This document shows, piece after piece, positions 16,729 to 26,129 of a stretch of DNA of 36,634 bases (its first letter is position 1; each line of letters begins with the position of its first letter). The notes beneath the pieces were generated by a model, which saw only the letters and a list, made by a program, of their open reading frames with translations, ran no database searches and was not told the DNA's origin. The DNA is from Psychromonas arctica DSM 14288. GTDB taxonomy: Bacteria; Pseudomonadota; Gammaproteobacteria; Enterobacterales; Psychromonadaceae. The position numbers and the translations under genes are program-made. Where the stretch lies: NCBI RefSeq assembly GCF_000482725.1, contig NZ_AXWP01000059.1, forward strand, positions 1 to 36,634, given 5' to 3'.

Positions 16729-18054
16729 ATGCTTAACCCTGTTTTATTGGCGGTATGTATCATGCTTATTTTATCCATGATGCGTATTAATGTTGTTATT
16801 GCACTGACTCTCAGTGCTTTAGTTGGAGGTTTAACAGCTGGTTTATCTCTACCTGATACAATATCTGCATTTGAAAGTGGCCTAGGTGGCGGTGCAACTA
16901 TCGCTTTAAGCTATGCAATGTTAGGTGCGTTTGCTGTCGCAATTTCTAAATCTGGTATTACTGATTTATTATCACAAGGCATTATTAAGCGCCTTAATGG
17001 CCAACAGACACAACAAGTGTCAACTACCATCAAATACACAGTGTTTACCGTGATCCTATTGATGACAATTGCGTCGCAAAACGTTATCCCCGTGCATATC
17101 GCGTTTATACCTATCTTAATACCGCCGTTACTGGGTGTACTTAATAAATTACGAGTTGATAGACGCTTAGCAGCTTGTATTTTAACTTTTGGTTTAGTAA
17201 CCCCTTATATGGTGCTGCCGATCGGTTTTGGTGGGATTTTCTTAAATAATATTCTCTTAAAAAACTTACATGATAACGGCTTAGATGTAACAGCATCACA
17301 GGTACCTACTGCGATGATTTTACCTGCTATGGGCATGATCGTTGGTTTATTGATTGCCGTCTTTATCAGCTACCGTAAACCACGTATTTACCAAGAAAAA
17401 GTCGCAAACTCAAAAGCAGCAGAATTCAAAACACTCAACAAACGCCATATTATTGTTGCATTAGTGGCAATTGTTGCGACTTTAACGGTTCAGTTATTAA
17501 CAGGTTCTATGATTGTTGGTTCACTCGCCGGATTCAGCGTGTTCACACTCGGTGGTGTTATTGCCTGGAAAGAAACGCATGATGTTTTCACCAAAGGTGT
17601 ACACATGATGGCAATGATTGGCTTTATCATGATTGCCGCTGCAGGTTTTGCCGCTGTAATGAAAGCAACAGGCAGTGTAGAAACATTAGTAGAAGCATTA
17701 TCTTCAGGAATTGGTGAGAACAAATCCTTAGCAGCGATATTAATGCTAGTGATTGGATTGTTAGTAACCATGGGTATAGGATCTTCATTCTCAACCATCC
17801 CAATCATCGCCACTATTTATGTACCACTGGCGATTGCATTTGGATTTTCTCCAATGGCGATCATTGCACTAGTGGGCACTGCGGCGGCATTGGGCGATGC
17901 GGGCTCTCCAGCCTCTGACTCAACATTAGGTCCAACATCTGGCCTTAACGCTGATGGTGAACATGATCATATCCGTGATACTGTTATCCCTACTTTCCTA
18001 CATTACAATCTACCGTTAATCGCCTTTGGCTGGATAGCGGCAATGACCTTGTAG
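16729..18054 (+). CDS. Na+/H+ antiporter family membrane protein
   Basis: 441 residues from ATG 16729 (AAGGAA eight bases upstream); the frame opens 45 codons earlier, but that part is hydrophilic, lacks a ribosome site and crosses the flgJ promoter. About eleven to twelve hydrophobic segments are visible. The C-terminal [20 protein letters not shown] segment (about 400) is typical of the Na+/H+ antiporter (ArsB/NhaC-like) family found in Haemophilus and Vibrio. It is an inner-membrane carrier, probably Na+ out for H+ in. It stands alone on the plus strand, wedged between flgI and flgJ and closed by a strong bidirectional terminator, so it looks like an insertion into the flg cluster. Substrate not proven. 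Confidence 0.85.
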   Translation: MLNPVLLAVCIMLILSMMRINVVIALTLSALVGGLTAGLSLPDTISAFESGLGGGATIALSYAMLGAFAVAISKSGITDLLSQGIIKRLNGQQTQQVSTTIKYTVFTVILLMTIASQNVIPVHIAFIPILIPPLLGVLNKLRVDRRLAACILTFGLVTPYMVLPIGFGGIFLNNILLKNLHDNGLDVTASQVPTAMILPAMGMIVGLLIAVFISYRKPRIYQEKVANSKAAEFKTLNKRHIIVALVAIVATLTVQLLTGSMIVGSLAGFSVFTLGGVIAWKETHDVFTKGVHMMAMIGFIMIAAAGFAAVMKATGSVETLVEALSSGIGENKSLAAILMLVIGLLVTMGIGSSFSTIPIIATIYVPLAIAFGFSPMAIIALVGTAAALGDAGSPASDSTLGPTSGLNADGEHDHIRDTVIPTFLHYNLPLIAFGWIAAMTL

Positions 18055-18120
18055 AGCACACAGAGAAAAAACTGATTAAGAGCCTATTGATGATAGCCAT
18101 CACGCGATAGCCCTTAACGT

Positions 18121-18151
18121 AAAAAGGGAAAACCATTGGTTTTCCCTTTTT
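18121..18151. terminator. Strong bidirectional terminator between antiporter gene and flgI
   Basis: A 14-bp perfect stem (AAAAAGGGAAAACC with GGTTTTCCCTTTTT) around an ATT loop, with A- and T-runs on the two sides. It ends both the plus-strand antiporter transcript and the minus-strand flgFGHI transcript. Confidence 0.93.
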
Positions 18152-18186
18152 TGTACATGTATAAATGGATTCATTACCGATAAAGA

Positions 18187-19311
18187 TTAAATAATAACCA
18201 GCTCACCTTGTAAGGCACCGGCTTGTTTTAATGCTTCTAATATAGCCATTAAATCACCAGGTGCAAGGCCTACCTCATTAACTGCACGCACTAAATCATT
18301 CAAACTAATGCCCGTATCAAATCGAAACATACGGCTATCTTCCTGAGTAACGTTGACAATACTATTTTTAACTACTTCAGTATCACCACCAGCAAATGGG
18401 TTTGGTTGCACGACTTCTTTGTTTTCACTAATCGTGACACTAATACCACCATGAGTAATAGCCGTTGGTAATAATCGAACATCTTGTCCTACTACTATTG
18501 TACCTGTACGTGAATTAACAATAATCTTTGCCCCTGAACGTGCAGGTCTAAATTCTAAATTTTCTAGTGTTGATAAATAAGAAACACGTTGCGATATATT
18601 ACGAGGCGCTAATACCTGTACCGACGTTGCATCTAATAAACTTGCTGTATTAGGACCGACTAAATTATTAATCGTATCTGCCATCAATTTTGCCGTAGTA
18701 AAATCAGAGTCATGTAAATTAAAAGTAATAGTATCACCCTGTGCAAAAGGAGAGATAACTTCTCGCTCAACAATGGCACCATTTGCAATACGACCAACGG
18801 TAGGTGTATTGATCACCACTTTAGAACCGTCAGCACCTTCAGCGCCAAGTCCACCAACAACAAGACTCCCCTGTGCTAGCGCATAAACCTTACCATCAAC
18901 CCCTTTCAAAAAGGTCTGTAACAACTCCCCCCCACGTAAACTTTTTGCTTCACCAATTGCTGACACAGTGATGTCAATTTTCTGACCTCGTTTAGCAAAA
19001 GCTTTTAATTCTGCGGTGATAGCCACTGGCGCAACATTTTTAATTTTTAATGTTTGGCCTTGTGGAATATTGATCCCAAAATTTCTTAACATGGTCGCAA
19101 AGGCTTGCTCAGTAAACTTACTGCTTTTTTCACCCGTGCCGGGTAAACCAACCACTAAACCATAACCAACTAATTGGTTGCTTCGAACCCCTTGCACACT
19201 GGCAATATCTTTGATTCGCGCCGCATCCGCTGTGTTAGCCAACAGTGATAGGGTTAAACCTAAGCATGCTGAAAAAAAACAGCTCGCTGTTCCTTTTGAT
19301 GAAAATAGCAT
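18187..19311 (-). CDS. flgI: Flagellar P-ring protein FlgI
   Basis: 374 residues. A signal peptide (about 1-30, cleavage after the ADA in [11 protein letters not shown]) directs it to the periplasm, and the mature part starts with [20 protein letters not shown], the FlgI signature. FlgI forms the P-ring bushing round the rod in the peptidoglycan layer and is also a platform for sodium-motor T-ring assembly in Vibrio. AAGGAG precedes ATG. It is the last gene of flgFGHI and ends near the strong terminator at 18121-18151. Confidence 0.97.
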   Translation of the reverse strand: MLFSSKGTASCFFSACLGLTLSLLANTADAARIKDIASVQGVRSNQLVGYGLVVGLPGTGEKSSKFTEQAFATMLRNFGINIPQGQTLKIKNVAPVAITAELKAFAKRGQKIDITVSAIGEAKSLRGGELLQTFLKGVDGKVYALAQGSLVVGGLGAEGADGSKVVINTPTVGRIANGAIVEREVISPFAQGDTITFNLHDSDFTTAKLMADTINNLVGPNTASLLDATSVQVLAPRNISQRVSYLSTLENLEFRPARSGAKIIVNSRTGTIVVGQDVRLLPTAITHGGISVTISENKEVVQPNPFAGGDTEVVKNSIVNVTQEDSRMFRFDTGISLNDLVRAVNEVGLAPGDLMAILEALKQAGALQGELVII

Positions 19312-19370
19312 ATGACTCTCCTTACCTTATCGCTTATGTAAATAATATCGTTTATGCCAATAAATGACTT

Positions 19371-20048
19371 TTAGAACGGCCAATAAGGCCCGTTAAAGAA
19401 TGCAGTTAACCAACCTTGGCTTTGTGTGTTAGCAAAGGAGCCTGTACCACCGTATTGAATCCTAGCATTGGCAACATGGGTTGATGAAACTGAGTTATCA
19501 GAACTAACATCTTCCGAGCGAATTACCCCACGTATGCGCACAAACTCTTCACCATTATTTAACATCAACCATTTTTCACCGCGAATTTCTAGATTACCAT
19601 TACTTAAAACGCGTGTTACGTTAACCGTGATACTGCCTTTTAAACTATTGCTTTGGTCTGCACCGGCATCACCAGCAAAACCGCTGTCTTGAGAAATCCC
19701 TCCCCCAAAACCAAAACCAGGTACAAGTGAACCACTAGGTAACGTAATATCGTCAACACTCATTTTATAAGAGTTACTTTTATCCAAACTGGTGCCAGCT
19801 TGTTTAGTTGCCGAGGTCGATTCTTCTAGATTCACGGTGATAATGTCACCAACGCGATGCGCTTTAATATCTGAATAAAGGTTATTAGCATAACTTTCTT
19901 GAAATAAAGACCCTGTTGTGACCACATTTAAGTCCGCTTCAAGCGGTTCTACCGGTGCGTATTCAGGGTCATTCTTCACCTCTTCATTGGGCAGTGAAGT
20001 ACAACCTACAACGCTAAGTATTGCACATAAGACTATAATATTTCTCAT
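19371..20048 (-). CDS. flgH: Flagellar L-ring lipoprotein FlgH
   Basis: 225 residues from ATG 20048, preceded by AGGTGG; a GTG three codons earlier overlaps that ribosome site and is less likely. It has a lipoprotein signal with the lipid-attachment cysteine at C16 (SVVGC), then conserved SLFQESYANNLYSDIKAHRV and GDIITVNLEESTSATKQAGT. The C-terminus reads GWLTAFFNGPYWPF. FlgH builds the L-ring in the outer membrane and pairs with the FlgI P-ring and, here, the FlgO/P/T H-ring. It follows flgG after 13 bases. Confidence 0.97.
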   Translation of the reverse strand: MRNIIVLCAILSVVGCTSLPNEEVKNDPEYAPVEPLEADLNVVTTGSLFQESYANNLYSDIKAHRVGDIITVNLEESTSATKQAGTSLDKSNSYKMSVDDITLPSGSLVPGFGFGGGISQDSGFAGDAGADQSNSLKGSITVNVTRVLSNGNLEIRGEKWLMLNNGEEFVRIRGVIRSEDVSSDNSVSSTHVANARIQYGGTGSFANTQSQGWLTAFFNGPYWPF

Positions 20049-20061
20049 TTTAACCACCTAT

Positions 20062-20850
20062 TTATAACTGTTGGCTAACGTAAGAAAGCATTTCATCAAC
20101 CGCTGAAATTACTTTTGAGTTCATTTCATAAACACGCTGACTCTCGATCAAATTAACCAGTTCTTCTGTTACGTTAACATTAGACGTTTCTAACATCCCC
20201 TGACGAATAAACCCTAATCCGTCGCCGCCTGGTACGCCTTCAATAGGCGCACCGGAAGCCCCTGTTTCTGCATATAAATTTTGTCCTAAAGGCTCTAAAC
20301 CAGAGGGGTTAATAAAATCATTTACATTTAATTGTCCAACCACTTGGTTTTCGGCTTGACCGGCAATGCTTACCGAGACTTCACCTTCTGCACCGATACT
20401 AATTGTTTGTGCATTTTCAGGAATTTGTATTTGCGGCAATAACGGGTAACCAGAACCGGGGGTTACCATGGTTCCTTCTTCATTAAGCATGAATTGGCCA
20501 TTACGCGTATATGATGAACTTCCATCTGGCATTTCTATTTCAAAAAAACCACGGCCATCAATCATCACATCTAAGGAGTTATTAGTAGTTAATGCATTAC
20601 CCTGCGTGAAGTTCTTTTGTACAGCGACAACCTTCGCACCAGAACCAATCATTAATCCCGAAGGTAACTTAGTATTTTGTGTTTCATTGGCACCCGGTTG
20701 GTTAACGGTTTGATATAACAGATCTTCAAAAATGGCACGACTCTTTTTAAAACCAACGGTACTTGCATTGGCTAAGTTATTTGAAATTGTTGCCACGTTA
20801 GTTTGCTGTGCATCTAACCCTGTTTTGCTGATCCATAAAGCGGAATGCAT
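20062..20850 (-). CDS. flgG: Flagellar distal rod protein FlgG
   Basis: 262 residues, the usual length. Start MHSALWISKTGLDAQQTNVA and the N-terminal NNLANASTVGFKKSRAIFED motif, with a C-terminus in the ELVNLIESQRVYEMNSKVIS pattern, are diagnostic. FlgG forms the distal rod crossing the P- and L-rings. It lies between flgF (44 bases upstream) and flgH in the flgFGHI operon. Confidence 0.98.
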   Translation of the reverse strand: MHSALWISKTGLDAQQTNVATISNNLANASTVGFKKSRAIFEDLLYQTVNQPGANETQNTKLPSGLMIGSGAKVVAVQKNFTQGNALTTNNSLDVMIDGRGFFEIEMPDGSSSYTRNGQFMLNEEGTMVTPGSGYPLLPQIQIPENAQTISIGAEGEVSVSIAGQAENQVVGQLNVNDFINPSGLEPLGQNLYAETGASGAPIEGVPGGDGLGFIRQGMLETSNVNVTEELVNLIESQRVYEMNSKVISAVDEMLSYVSQQL

Positions 20851-20894
20851 AACCTTTCTCCTTAAAATTCTTTAATAATGCGCAGACTAATGAC

Positions 20895-21641
20895 TTAAGA
20901 CATTCGAAGTAGAGATTCAGAGCTTTTATCAATCTCTTCAGCTTTTTTCATCATTTTAACTTGCATTTCAAAACTACGTTGTAAGTTAATTAAACTGGTT
21001 AACTCACTACTTAAATTAACGTTTGATGACTCTAGAGCACCGTTGGTGACAACCACATCATTTGAAACCTGTAATGGTTGGCCATCAATACGGCGGAATA
21101 AACCATCGGAACCCCGCATTAAATCTTTGATATCTGGATTAACTAACTTTAGTTTAGCGATATCTTCCATTCCATCAGCTGGTGCACCTTCAGGACGAAC
21201 TTCAATCATGCCATCTTTACGAATATTGAATTTTTCAATCGGCATCGGGATATAAATATTATTGCCTGTTTCATCCATGACTTCTTGGCCATTGGCGTCT
21301 ATTAAAAAGCCTTCTGCGGTGATATTAAAATCACCACTACGTGTTAACCCTTCGTCACCCGCTTCGGATTTAACAACAAACCACCCCTCTCCTTCTACAG
21401 CAACATCTAACTCACGACCGGTATCGTGCACAATGCCGCTGTCAAAATTTTGTCCTGGTGATTCGGCAAGCGCAAAGACTCGTGTTGGTAAGCCTTGCCC
21501 ATGTACTTGCATGCTTCGAGCTTGTTCAAAGCTGGCTTTAAACCCGGTTTTACTGGCATTCGCTAAGTTATTACTGTGAATAGCTAACGCATTCATGGTC
21601 TCTTTAGCGCCTGACATTGAAACATAAAGAAAATTATCCAT
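20895..21641 (-). CDS. flgF: Flagellar proximal rod protein FlgF
   Basis: 248 residues, starting MDNFLYVSMSGAKETMNALA with NNLANASKTGFKASFEQARS, then the C-terminal SLINLQRSFEMQVKMMKKAE helix shared by rod and hook proteins. FlgF is part of the rod. It is the first gene of the flgFGHI unit, with AAGGAAG before ATG and a sigma54-type promoter about 90 bases upstream. The gap of 311 bases to flgE contains a strong terminator, so flgF is transcriptionally separate from flgBCDE. Confidence 0.97.
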   Translation of the reverse strand: MDNFLYVSMSGAKETMNALAIHSNNLANASKTGFKASFEQARSMQVHGQGLPTRVFALAESPGQNFDSGIVHDTGRELDVAVEGEGWFVVKSEAGDEGLTRSGDFNITAEGFLIDANGQEVMDETGNNIYIPMPIEKFNIRKDGMIEVRPEGAPADGMEDIAKLKLVNPDIKDLMRGSDGLFRRIDGQPLQVSNDVVVTNGALESSNVNLSSELTSLINLQRSFEMQVKMMKKAEEIDKSSESLLRMS

Positions 21642-21731
21642 TTTGACTTCCTTAACTATTGACCGCTTATGTAATAACTATGGCAATTGCCGTGCTATTT
21701 CTTTTGTTATTGTATTTATATATTCAACGAT

Positions 21732-21746
21732 GCAATCGTTGTGCCA
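21732..21746 (-). promoter_or_regulatory. Sigma54 promoter of flgFGHI
   Basis: On the minus strand TGGCACAACGATTGC, a very close match to TGGCACG-N4-TTGC with exact -24/-12 spacing. The start would be near 21720, about 80 bases before flgF. Confidence 0.82.
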
Positions 21747-21902
21747 ACAAAAGAAAAGTAAAACAGCTGAGCCGTAAATATAACTAAAGTTAGAAACAGG
21801 GGAAGATTTAGGTTTTAGATCTTATGTATGGAAATGCGGGAAAACAGGGAAGCTGAAATGCAGAAGCATTTAAATAATATGGACGTTGGCTTTTACATAA
21901 TA

Positions 21903-21928
21903 AAAACGCACCGAGAAAGGTGCGTTTT
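21903..21928 (-). terminator. Terminator after flgE
   Basis: A 10-bp perfect stem AAAACGCACC/GGTGCGTTTT with a GAGAAA loop, 25 bases after the flgE stop, with A/T-rich sides. It separates flgBCDE from flgFGHI. Confidence 0.9.
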
Positions 21929-21952
21929 AGGAATGATTAACTAATTTAAAAA

Positions 21953-23380
21953 TTAACGAATTTGTAAAATCGTTTGTTGTAATTCATTACTGATCTCTAA
22001 TGAACGAGAATTAGCTTGGAAATTACGTTGTGCAGAAATTAAGTCCACCAGCTCAGTCGTTAAATCAACATTAGATTGCTCTAACGCAGCAGAGTTAATG
22101 AGACCAAATGAACCTTCGCCCCCTTCTCCTGCGATAGGATCCCCCGAACGTTGTGAAGCAGTCCACTTTGAGCCAGCTTGTGTCAAACCTTGCTCATTAC
22201 GAAAGCGCACCATAACAACTCGCGCAAGCGGCTCTGATGTGCCATTACTATAAGTGGCTTCAACTAGACCATCATTGCCAATTTCAATACCATTCAAACG
22301 ACCTACGGTTAAACCATCTTGCTCTAATCCAGTGACCTCGAATGAGGAAGCAAATTGAGTCGGGTTTTTATAAGAAATCGTGATTTCCTGATTCCCATTA
22401 GTTCCCGTCGGTAAGGCTCCTGCACCATTCCCATCACCAAGATCTGCACCTAACCTTTCTAGAGTCATTGGGCTAGGATTACTGCCTTGATACGCACCAA
22501 AACTATCGAACCGTAATACCGAACCCTCATATACTGTGCCTGAAGCATCAGTAACAGTTGCTGGACTAGTATCAAAATCAGTATCAGCAGGATCGAGAGG
22601 ATCTAGTGTATCGCCTGTTGTGTATACACCTGCACCAGAAAGAGGAGCAACCGGAATTTTAGTGCCGGTGTCACTTGTAATAGTTACAAAAGAAACCCAT
22701 TGACTCGTAACCGTCCCATCAGCCGTGGGCTTTGCATTATCAGGTTTTACGTAATAAGTACTCATAACATGTGATTCACCTAGTGAGTCATAAATTGTTA
22801 CTGATGTTGCATTGTTATAAGTATCTGGATCATCGGGATCAAATTTAGAAAGATCTTTAGCTTCTGCACTTGAGGGTAAATTCAACCCTATTTCCACTGT
22901 TGAGGTGGCTACCGGTACACCTGCTGTTTCAGGTATACGAATGGCACTAGTTGTACTTAAACTAACCGATGAGGAAGTCCCATCATCATTAACGGGAAAA
23001 GCCTGCAGGTAGTTACCGCTGTTATCAACAATATAATTTTCATCATTTAATTTAAAAGTACCTGCACGTGTATAACTTAAATCTTTATCGCCGATATCAC
23101 TGGCCGTAGCAAAGAAACCACTACCCGTGATTGCTAAGTCCAATGGATTATCGGTAAATTTTAAACTACCTTGATGGAATTGCTGCGCAACGGCGGCAAC
23201 GGAAGTACCATCACCCACTTTAGTTGCACTATTAGAAAATAGAGAGTTAGCGTAAACGCTATCGAACTCGGCGCGAGACTCTTTAAAGCCAACGGTATTT
23301 ACATTTGCAATATTATTTGACGTTGTGTCTAAATCAGTCTGCGCTGCTGCAATTCCGCTTAATGCTACATTAAATGACAT
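21953..23380 (-). CDS. flgE: Flagellar hook protein FlgE
   Basis: 475 residues (E. coli 402). It starts MSFNVALSGIAAAQTDLDTT with SNNIANVNTVGFKESRAEFD and ends with the ELVDLISAQRNFQANSRSLE helix typical of hook proteins. The central surface part (about 150-330) is enlarged and rich in D, T, S and P. FlgE polymerises into the hook under the FlgD cap. It is the last gene of flgBCDE and follows flgD by 16 bases; a strong terminator follows. Confidence 0.96.
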   Translation of the reverse strand: MSFNVALSGIAAAQTDLDTTSNNIANVNTVGFKESRAEFDSVYANSLFSNSATKVGDGTSVAAVAQQFHQGSLKFTDNPLDLAITGSGFFATASDIGDKDLSYTRAGTFKLNDENYIVDNSGNYLQAFPVNDDGTSSSVSLSTTSAIRIPETAGVPVATSTVEIGLNLPSSAEAKDLSKFDPDDPDTYNNATSVTIYDSLGESHVMSTYYVKPDNAKPTADGTVTSQWVSFVTITSDTGTKIPVAPLSGAGVYTTGDTLDPLDPADTDFDTSPATVTDASGTVYEGSVLRFDSFGAYQGSNPSPMTLERLGADLGDGNGAGALPTGTNGNQEITISYKNPTQFASSFEVTGLEQDGLTVGRLNGIEIGNDGLVEATYSNGTSEPLARVVMVRFRNEQGLTQAGSKWTASQRSGDPIAGEGGEGSFGLINSAALEQSNVDLTTELVDLISAQRNFQANSRSLEISNELQQTILQIR

Positions 23381-23396
23381 AGTGACTTCCTCTTAG

Positions 23397-24092
23397 TTAT
23401 ATGTTTTCTGCAACTTCAATTGCATCTTTAAGTTCAATTCCGCCTAAACCTTTTAGATTTAAGTAGACGCTAGCAGTTCCACCGCCTAAGCTCACACTTT
23501 CTACATGCGCGTAGGAAGCCGTCGTTAATGCTTCACCTTTGCCATTTACCATGCCATTTGCAGCAAATGTATAGGTTCCAGCGGGCGCAGGATCCCCCTG
23601 TGAATCTAAACCATCCCAGTCAAAACGTTGATTACCCGCACCAACATCGCCTAAGGCCAGAGTACGGATGATATTACCCGTTTTATCGGTAATGGAGACC
23701 GAGGTATTATAAGCTCCGGTTGTCGTTGTTAACGAACCGGAAGCTGTACCACCTTCAGTTAAATAAGTTTGGTCGCTTGGTATTAATACTTTTTTACCCA
23801 CTAATGATGAGGCTTCTAGTGCTTGGCTAGAGTTTAATACTTCTTTAATACCAGCAAATTCACTGCCCATGGTGGCAATCCCTTCGGCAGTAGTAAACGA
23901 TGCCATTTGCGCAATCATTTCTGAGTTATCAACGGGAGAAAAAGGGTCTTGATAAGCGAGCTGTTGAGATAATAAAGAGAAAAAATCTTCTTGGCTCAAT
24001 TGCTGCTCTGCATCGATTTCAGAGTTTGCATTAACCTGTTCTTCGGTTAAAGGCTTTGTAAAATTAAATGATGATGAAGTGATAGTAGTCAT
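23397..24092 (-). CDS. flgD: Flagellar hook-cap scaffold protein FlgD
   Basis: 231 residues. The N-terminal conserved segment QEDFFSLLSQQLAYQDPFSP (about 35-54) with VDNSEMIAQMASFTTAEGI is the FlgD core; the C-terminal part (about 115-220) has the FlgD tudor/FnIII-like pattern ending RFDWDGLDSQGDPAPAGTY. FlgD caps the hook tip while FlgE is added. Ten bases separate it from flgC and 16 from flgE. Confidence 0.96.
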   Translation of the reverse strand: MTTITSSSFNFTKPLTEEQVNANSEIDAEQQLSQEDFFSLLSQQLAYQDPFSPVDNSEMIAQMASFTTAEGIATMGSEFAGIKEVLNSSQALEASSLVGKKVLIPSDQTYLTEGGTASGSLTTTTGAYNTSVSITDKTGNIIRTLALGDVGAGNQRFDWDGLDSQGDPAPAGTYTFAANGMVNGKGEALTTASYAHVESVSLGGGTASVYLNLKGLGGIELKDAIEVAENI

Positions 24093-24102
24093 CTATATAT
24101 CC

Positions 24103-24522
24103 TTACGATTTGCCTAATTGCAATGTACGATTCAACATTTGCTTTGCCGCTTCTGCGATTTGCACGTTAGTTTGATATGAACGAGAAGCACTGATCATAT
24201 TAGCCATCTCTTCCATCACATTGACATTGGAGTGATAAATAAAACCATTTTCATCGGCTTTAGGGTGATTAGGTGCATATTCCTGATTTAATTCAGCAGT
24301 ACTTTCAACAATGCCCTGTACCTTGACACCAACACTACTGTCTAAACCACCCATTGCTCTATTTAACTCTGCAGCAAATACAGGGTGCCTCGCTTTATAG
24401 GTTTCGTCGATATTACTGCTAACACTGTTTGCATTAGCCAAGTTACTGGCGGTTGTATTTAAGCGTACAGATTGTGCACTCATGCCAGTTCCGGCTACAT
24501 CTAATACTTTTAATAAACTCAT
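24103..24522 (-). CDS. flgC: Flagellar proximal rod protein FlgC
   Basis: 139 residues, the usual size, with MSLLKVLDVAGTGMSAQSVR at the start, NTTASNLANANSV, and the C-terminal NVMEEMANMISASRSYQTNV helix. FlgC is a rod subunit assembled after FlgB. It lies in flgBCDE with gaps of 21 bases (flgB) and 10 bases (flgD). Confidence 0.97.
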   Translation of the reverse strand: MSLLKVLDVAGTGMSAQSVRLNTTASNLANANSVSSNIDETYKARHPVFAAELNRAMGGLDSSVGVKVQGIVESTAELNQEYAPNHPKADENGFIYHSNVNVMEEMANMISASRSYQTNVQIAEAAKQMLNRTLQLGKS

Positions 24523-24543
24523 AGTAGTTCCCCTGACATGCTA

Positions 24544-24945
24544 TTATTGGCCTTTGATCGCAGTGCGAAGCCCTGATATTTTACTATTTAAAAAATCTAA
24601 ACTGGCTTGGTATTCCAAACTATTTTTCATAAACAAATTACGTTCAACTTCTAAATCAACTGTATTACCATCACCCGTATCAGGCTGATTTGTATTACGG
24701 AATAACAGACCATTTTGAGCCATTGAAGTTGAGAAGCCTAAATTATGAGCGCTATTGGTACGGTTAAGTGAAACACCTGCACCAGACTTTGCAGCATTGA
24801 GTGCGTCTTTAAAGTTAATATCTTTTGCTTTGTAATTAGGTGTATCAGCATTTGAGATATTAGAAGCTAAAATTTCAGTACGACGTGATCGAATACCTAA
24901 CGTGTGCTGATGCATACCTAATGCTTTTTCAAAGTTAATCGCCAT
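24544..24945 (-). CDS. flgB: Flagellar proximal rod protein FlgB
   Basis: 133 residues from ATG 24945, giving MAINFEKALGMHQHTLGIRS, the family start, with AAAGGAG just upstream. The frame continues 20 codons further up, but that part crosses the sigma54 promoter and is not FlgB-like. LASNISNADTPNYKAKDINF is the rod-protein signature. FlgB is the first rod subunit on the MS-ring side. It leads the flgBCDE operon, whose predicted transcript starts only about 14 bases before the ATG. Confidence 0.96.
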   Translation of the reverse strand: MAINFEKALGMHQHTLGIRSRRTEILASNISNADTPNYKAKDINFKDALNAAKSGAGVSLNRTNSAHNLGFSTSMAQNGLLFRNTNQPDTGDGNTVDLEVERNLFMKNSLEYQASLDFLNSKISGLRTAIKGQ

Positions 24946-24970
24946 AATTTTCTCCTTTGTTATTACAAAT

Positions 24971-24985
24971 GCAAAGCATGTGCCA
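24971..24985 (-). promoter_or_regulatory. Sigma54 promoter of flgBCDE
   Basis: On the minus strand TGGCACATGCTTTGC matches TGGCACG-N4-TTGC at all but one conserved base with exact spacing. Predicted start near 24959. Confidence 0.85.
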
Positions 24986-25171
24986 AAAAGAAATATTAAA
25001 GACAATTAATTAATAAAAAATTAAAACTGTAAGTATTTAATAGTAAAAACAGGAGGATTGAGTGGTTTAACCGATATTAAAGAAGATAGAAAGGTTACAT
25101 GAGCCCCTTTATTAGCGAATAAAAACGTGAATAATAGAGTTGAATTAATAGACTTGACGCTTTTATAGTAA

Positions 25172-25190
25172 AGAGGCAAAAACTGCCTCT
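25172..25190 (-). terminator. Probable terminator after cheR
   Basis: A perfect 7-bp stem AGAGGCA/TGCCTCT with a five-base AAAAC loop, 27 bases past the cheR stop, followed on the minus strand by TTTACT. It separates cheR from the flgBCDE promoter. Confidence 0.65.
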
Positions 25191-25216
25191 CTACCAAAAA
25201 AGTGGCAAATAAAGAC

Positions 25217-26050
25217 TTACTTGCTTTTTAATTTATAAATAATACCAGGATTACAACGTACCATTTCAAATCGGTCAGTTAATCCATTTAATGACTCAGA
25301 AGCACCTAGAATAAGGTATCCACCTGGATTTAAAGCAGTTGCAAACTGATTCAATATTTTTGATTTCACGTCGTTAGCAAAATAGATAAGTACGTTACGG
25401 CAAAAAATGATATCAAACTTACCTAACGAACCGTAGCTATCCAATAAATTTAAGCTTTTAAAAGAAGTCAAAGTTTTGACCTCAGGTTTAATTTGCATTT
25501 TATTTCCGTCACTGCCTACAGGCACAAAAAACTGATTTTTACGCGTATCTGATAAGCCTCGGGATAGTGCTAAGTTATCATATTCTGCAGCTTTACATTG
25601 TGCCAACATCGAATCAGAAATATCAGTACCAATAATTTGTACACTTAAGTTGCTACTAGGTTTACTCTTTTTATACTCTAAAGCCGTCATTGCAATAGAG
25701 TAAGCTTCTTGACCAGACGAACTAGCCGATGACCAGATTTTTATATTCTTTTTCGTTTCAAGAAACTCAGGAAATAATTTACTGGTTAATAACTCAAAAG
25801 GGTATCGATCTCTAAACCATAGGGTTTCATTGGTCGTCATCGCATCAATAACCATAGTGCGTAATTGACGATTTCGAATACCCATTGCTTGCTCTATCAG
25901 TTCAGTTAAGCTTTCCAGTTTAAACTCAGTCACTAATGGCAATAAACGACTTTTAACAAGGTACTGCTTGTTATCGCCCAACACAATGCCACATTGTACT
26001 TCTAAAAAACTAGCAAACTGCTTATAGGTGGTATCAGAAATAGTTCTCAC
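25217..26050 (-). CDS. cheR: Chemotaxis methyltransferase CheR
   Basis: 277 residues. An N-terminal helical domain (about 1-85) precedes the SAM-dependent methyltransferase core. Motifs seen: TTNETLWFRDRYPFELL (about 88-104), SSASSSGQEAYSIAM (the GEEPYS-type SAM loop), IIGTDIS, and FDIIFCRNVLIYF. CheR methylates glutamates of chemoreceptors with SAM, for adaptation. It lies between cheV and flgBCDE, the usual Vibrio/Shewanella order, with probable terminators on both sides, so its own promoter in the 147-base cheV-cheR gap is likely. Confidence 0.95.
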   Translation of the reverse strand: MRTISDTTYKQFASFLEVQCGIVLGDNKQYLVKSRLLPLVTEFKLESLTELIEQAMGIRNRQLRTMVIDAMTTNETLWFRDRYPFELLTSKLFPEFLETKKNIKIWSSASSSGQEAYSIAMTALEYKKSKPSSNLSVQIIGTDISDSMLAQCKAAEYDNLALSRGLSDTRKNQFFVPVGSDGNKMQIKPEVKTLTSFKSLNLLDSYGSLGKFDIIFCRNVLIYFANDVKSKILNQFATALNPGGYLILGASESLNGLTDRFEMVRCNPGIIYKLKSK

Positions 26051-26129
26051 TAATTATTACTCGCTTTTAATTGTTGTATAGAGGGCATGGCAAACTTTAA
26101 AATATTAACCATCAAGGCCAATGAAAAAT

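Larger units (their letters stand above)
21642..21952. other. flgE-flgF spacer
   Basis: 311 bases without a gene, holding the flgE terminator (21903-21928) and the flgF sigma54 promoter (21732-21746). A second, poorer sigma54-like site on the minus strand, TAGCACGGCAATTGC (21683-21697), has a good CACG and TTGC but AG in place of GG. GGCAATTGCC (21682-21691) inside it is a perfect 10-base palindrome. Confidence 0.6.

Noticed and set aside
19468-23300. Several plus-strand open frames opposite flgE, flgF, flgG and flgH
   Set aside because: They are antisense shadows of strongly conserved flagellar genes and carry no motifs of their own.
24946-25005. 20-codon upstream extension of flgB
   Set aside because: It crosses the sigma54 promoter and has no family similarity; the AAAGGAG site points to ATG 24945.
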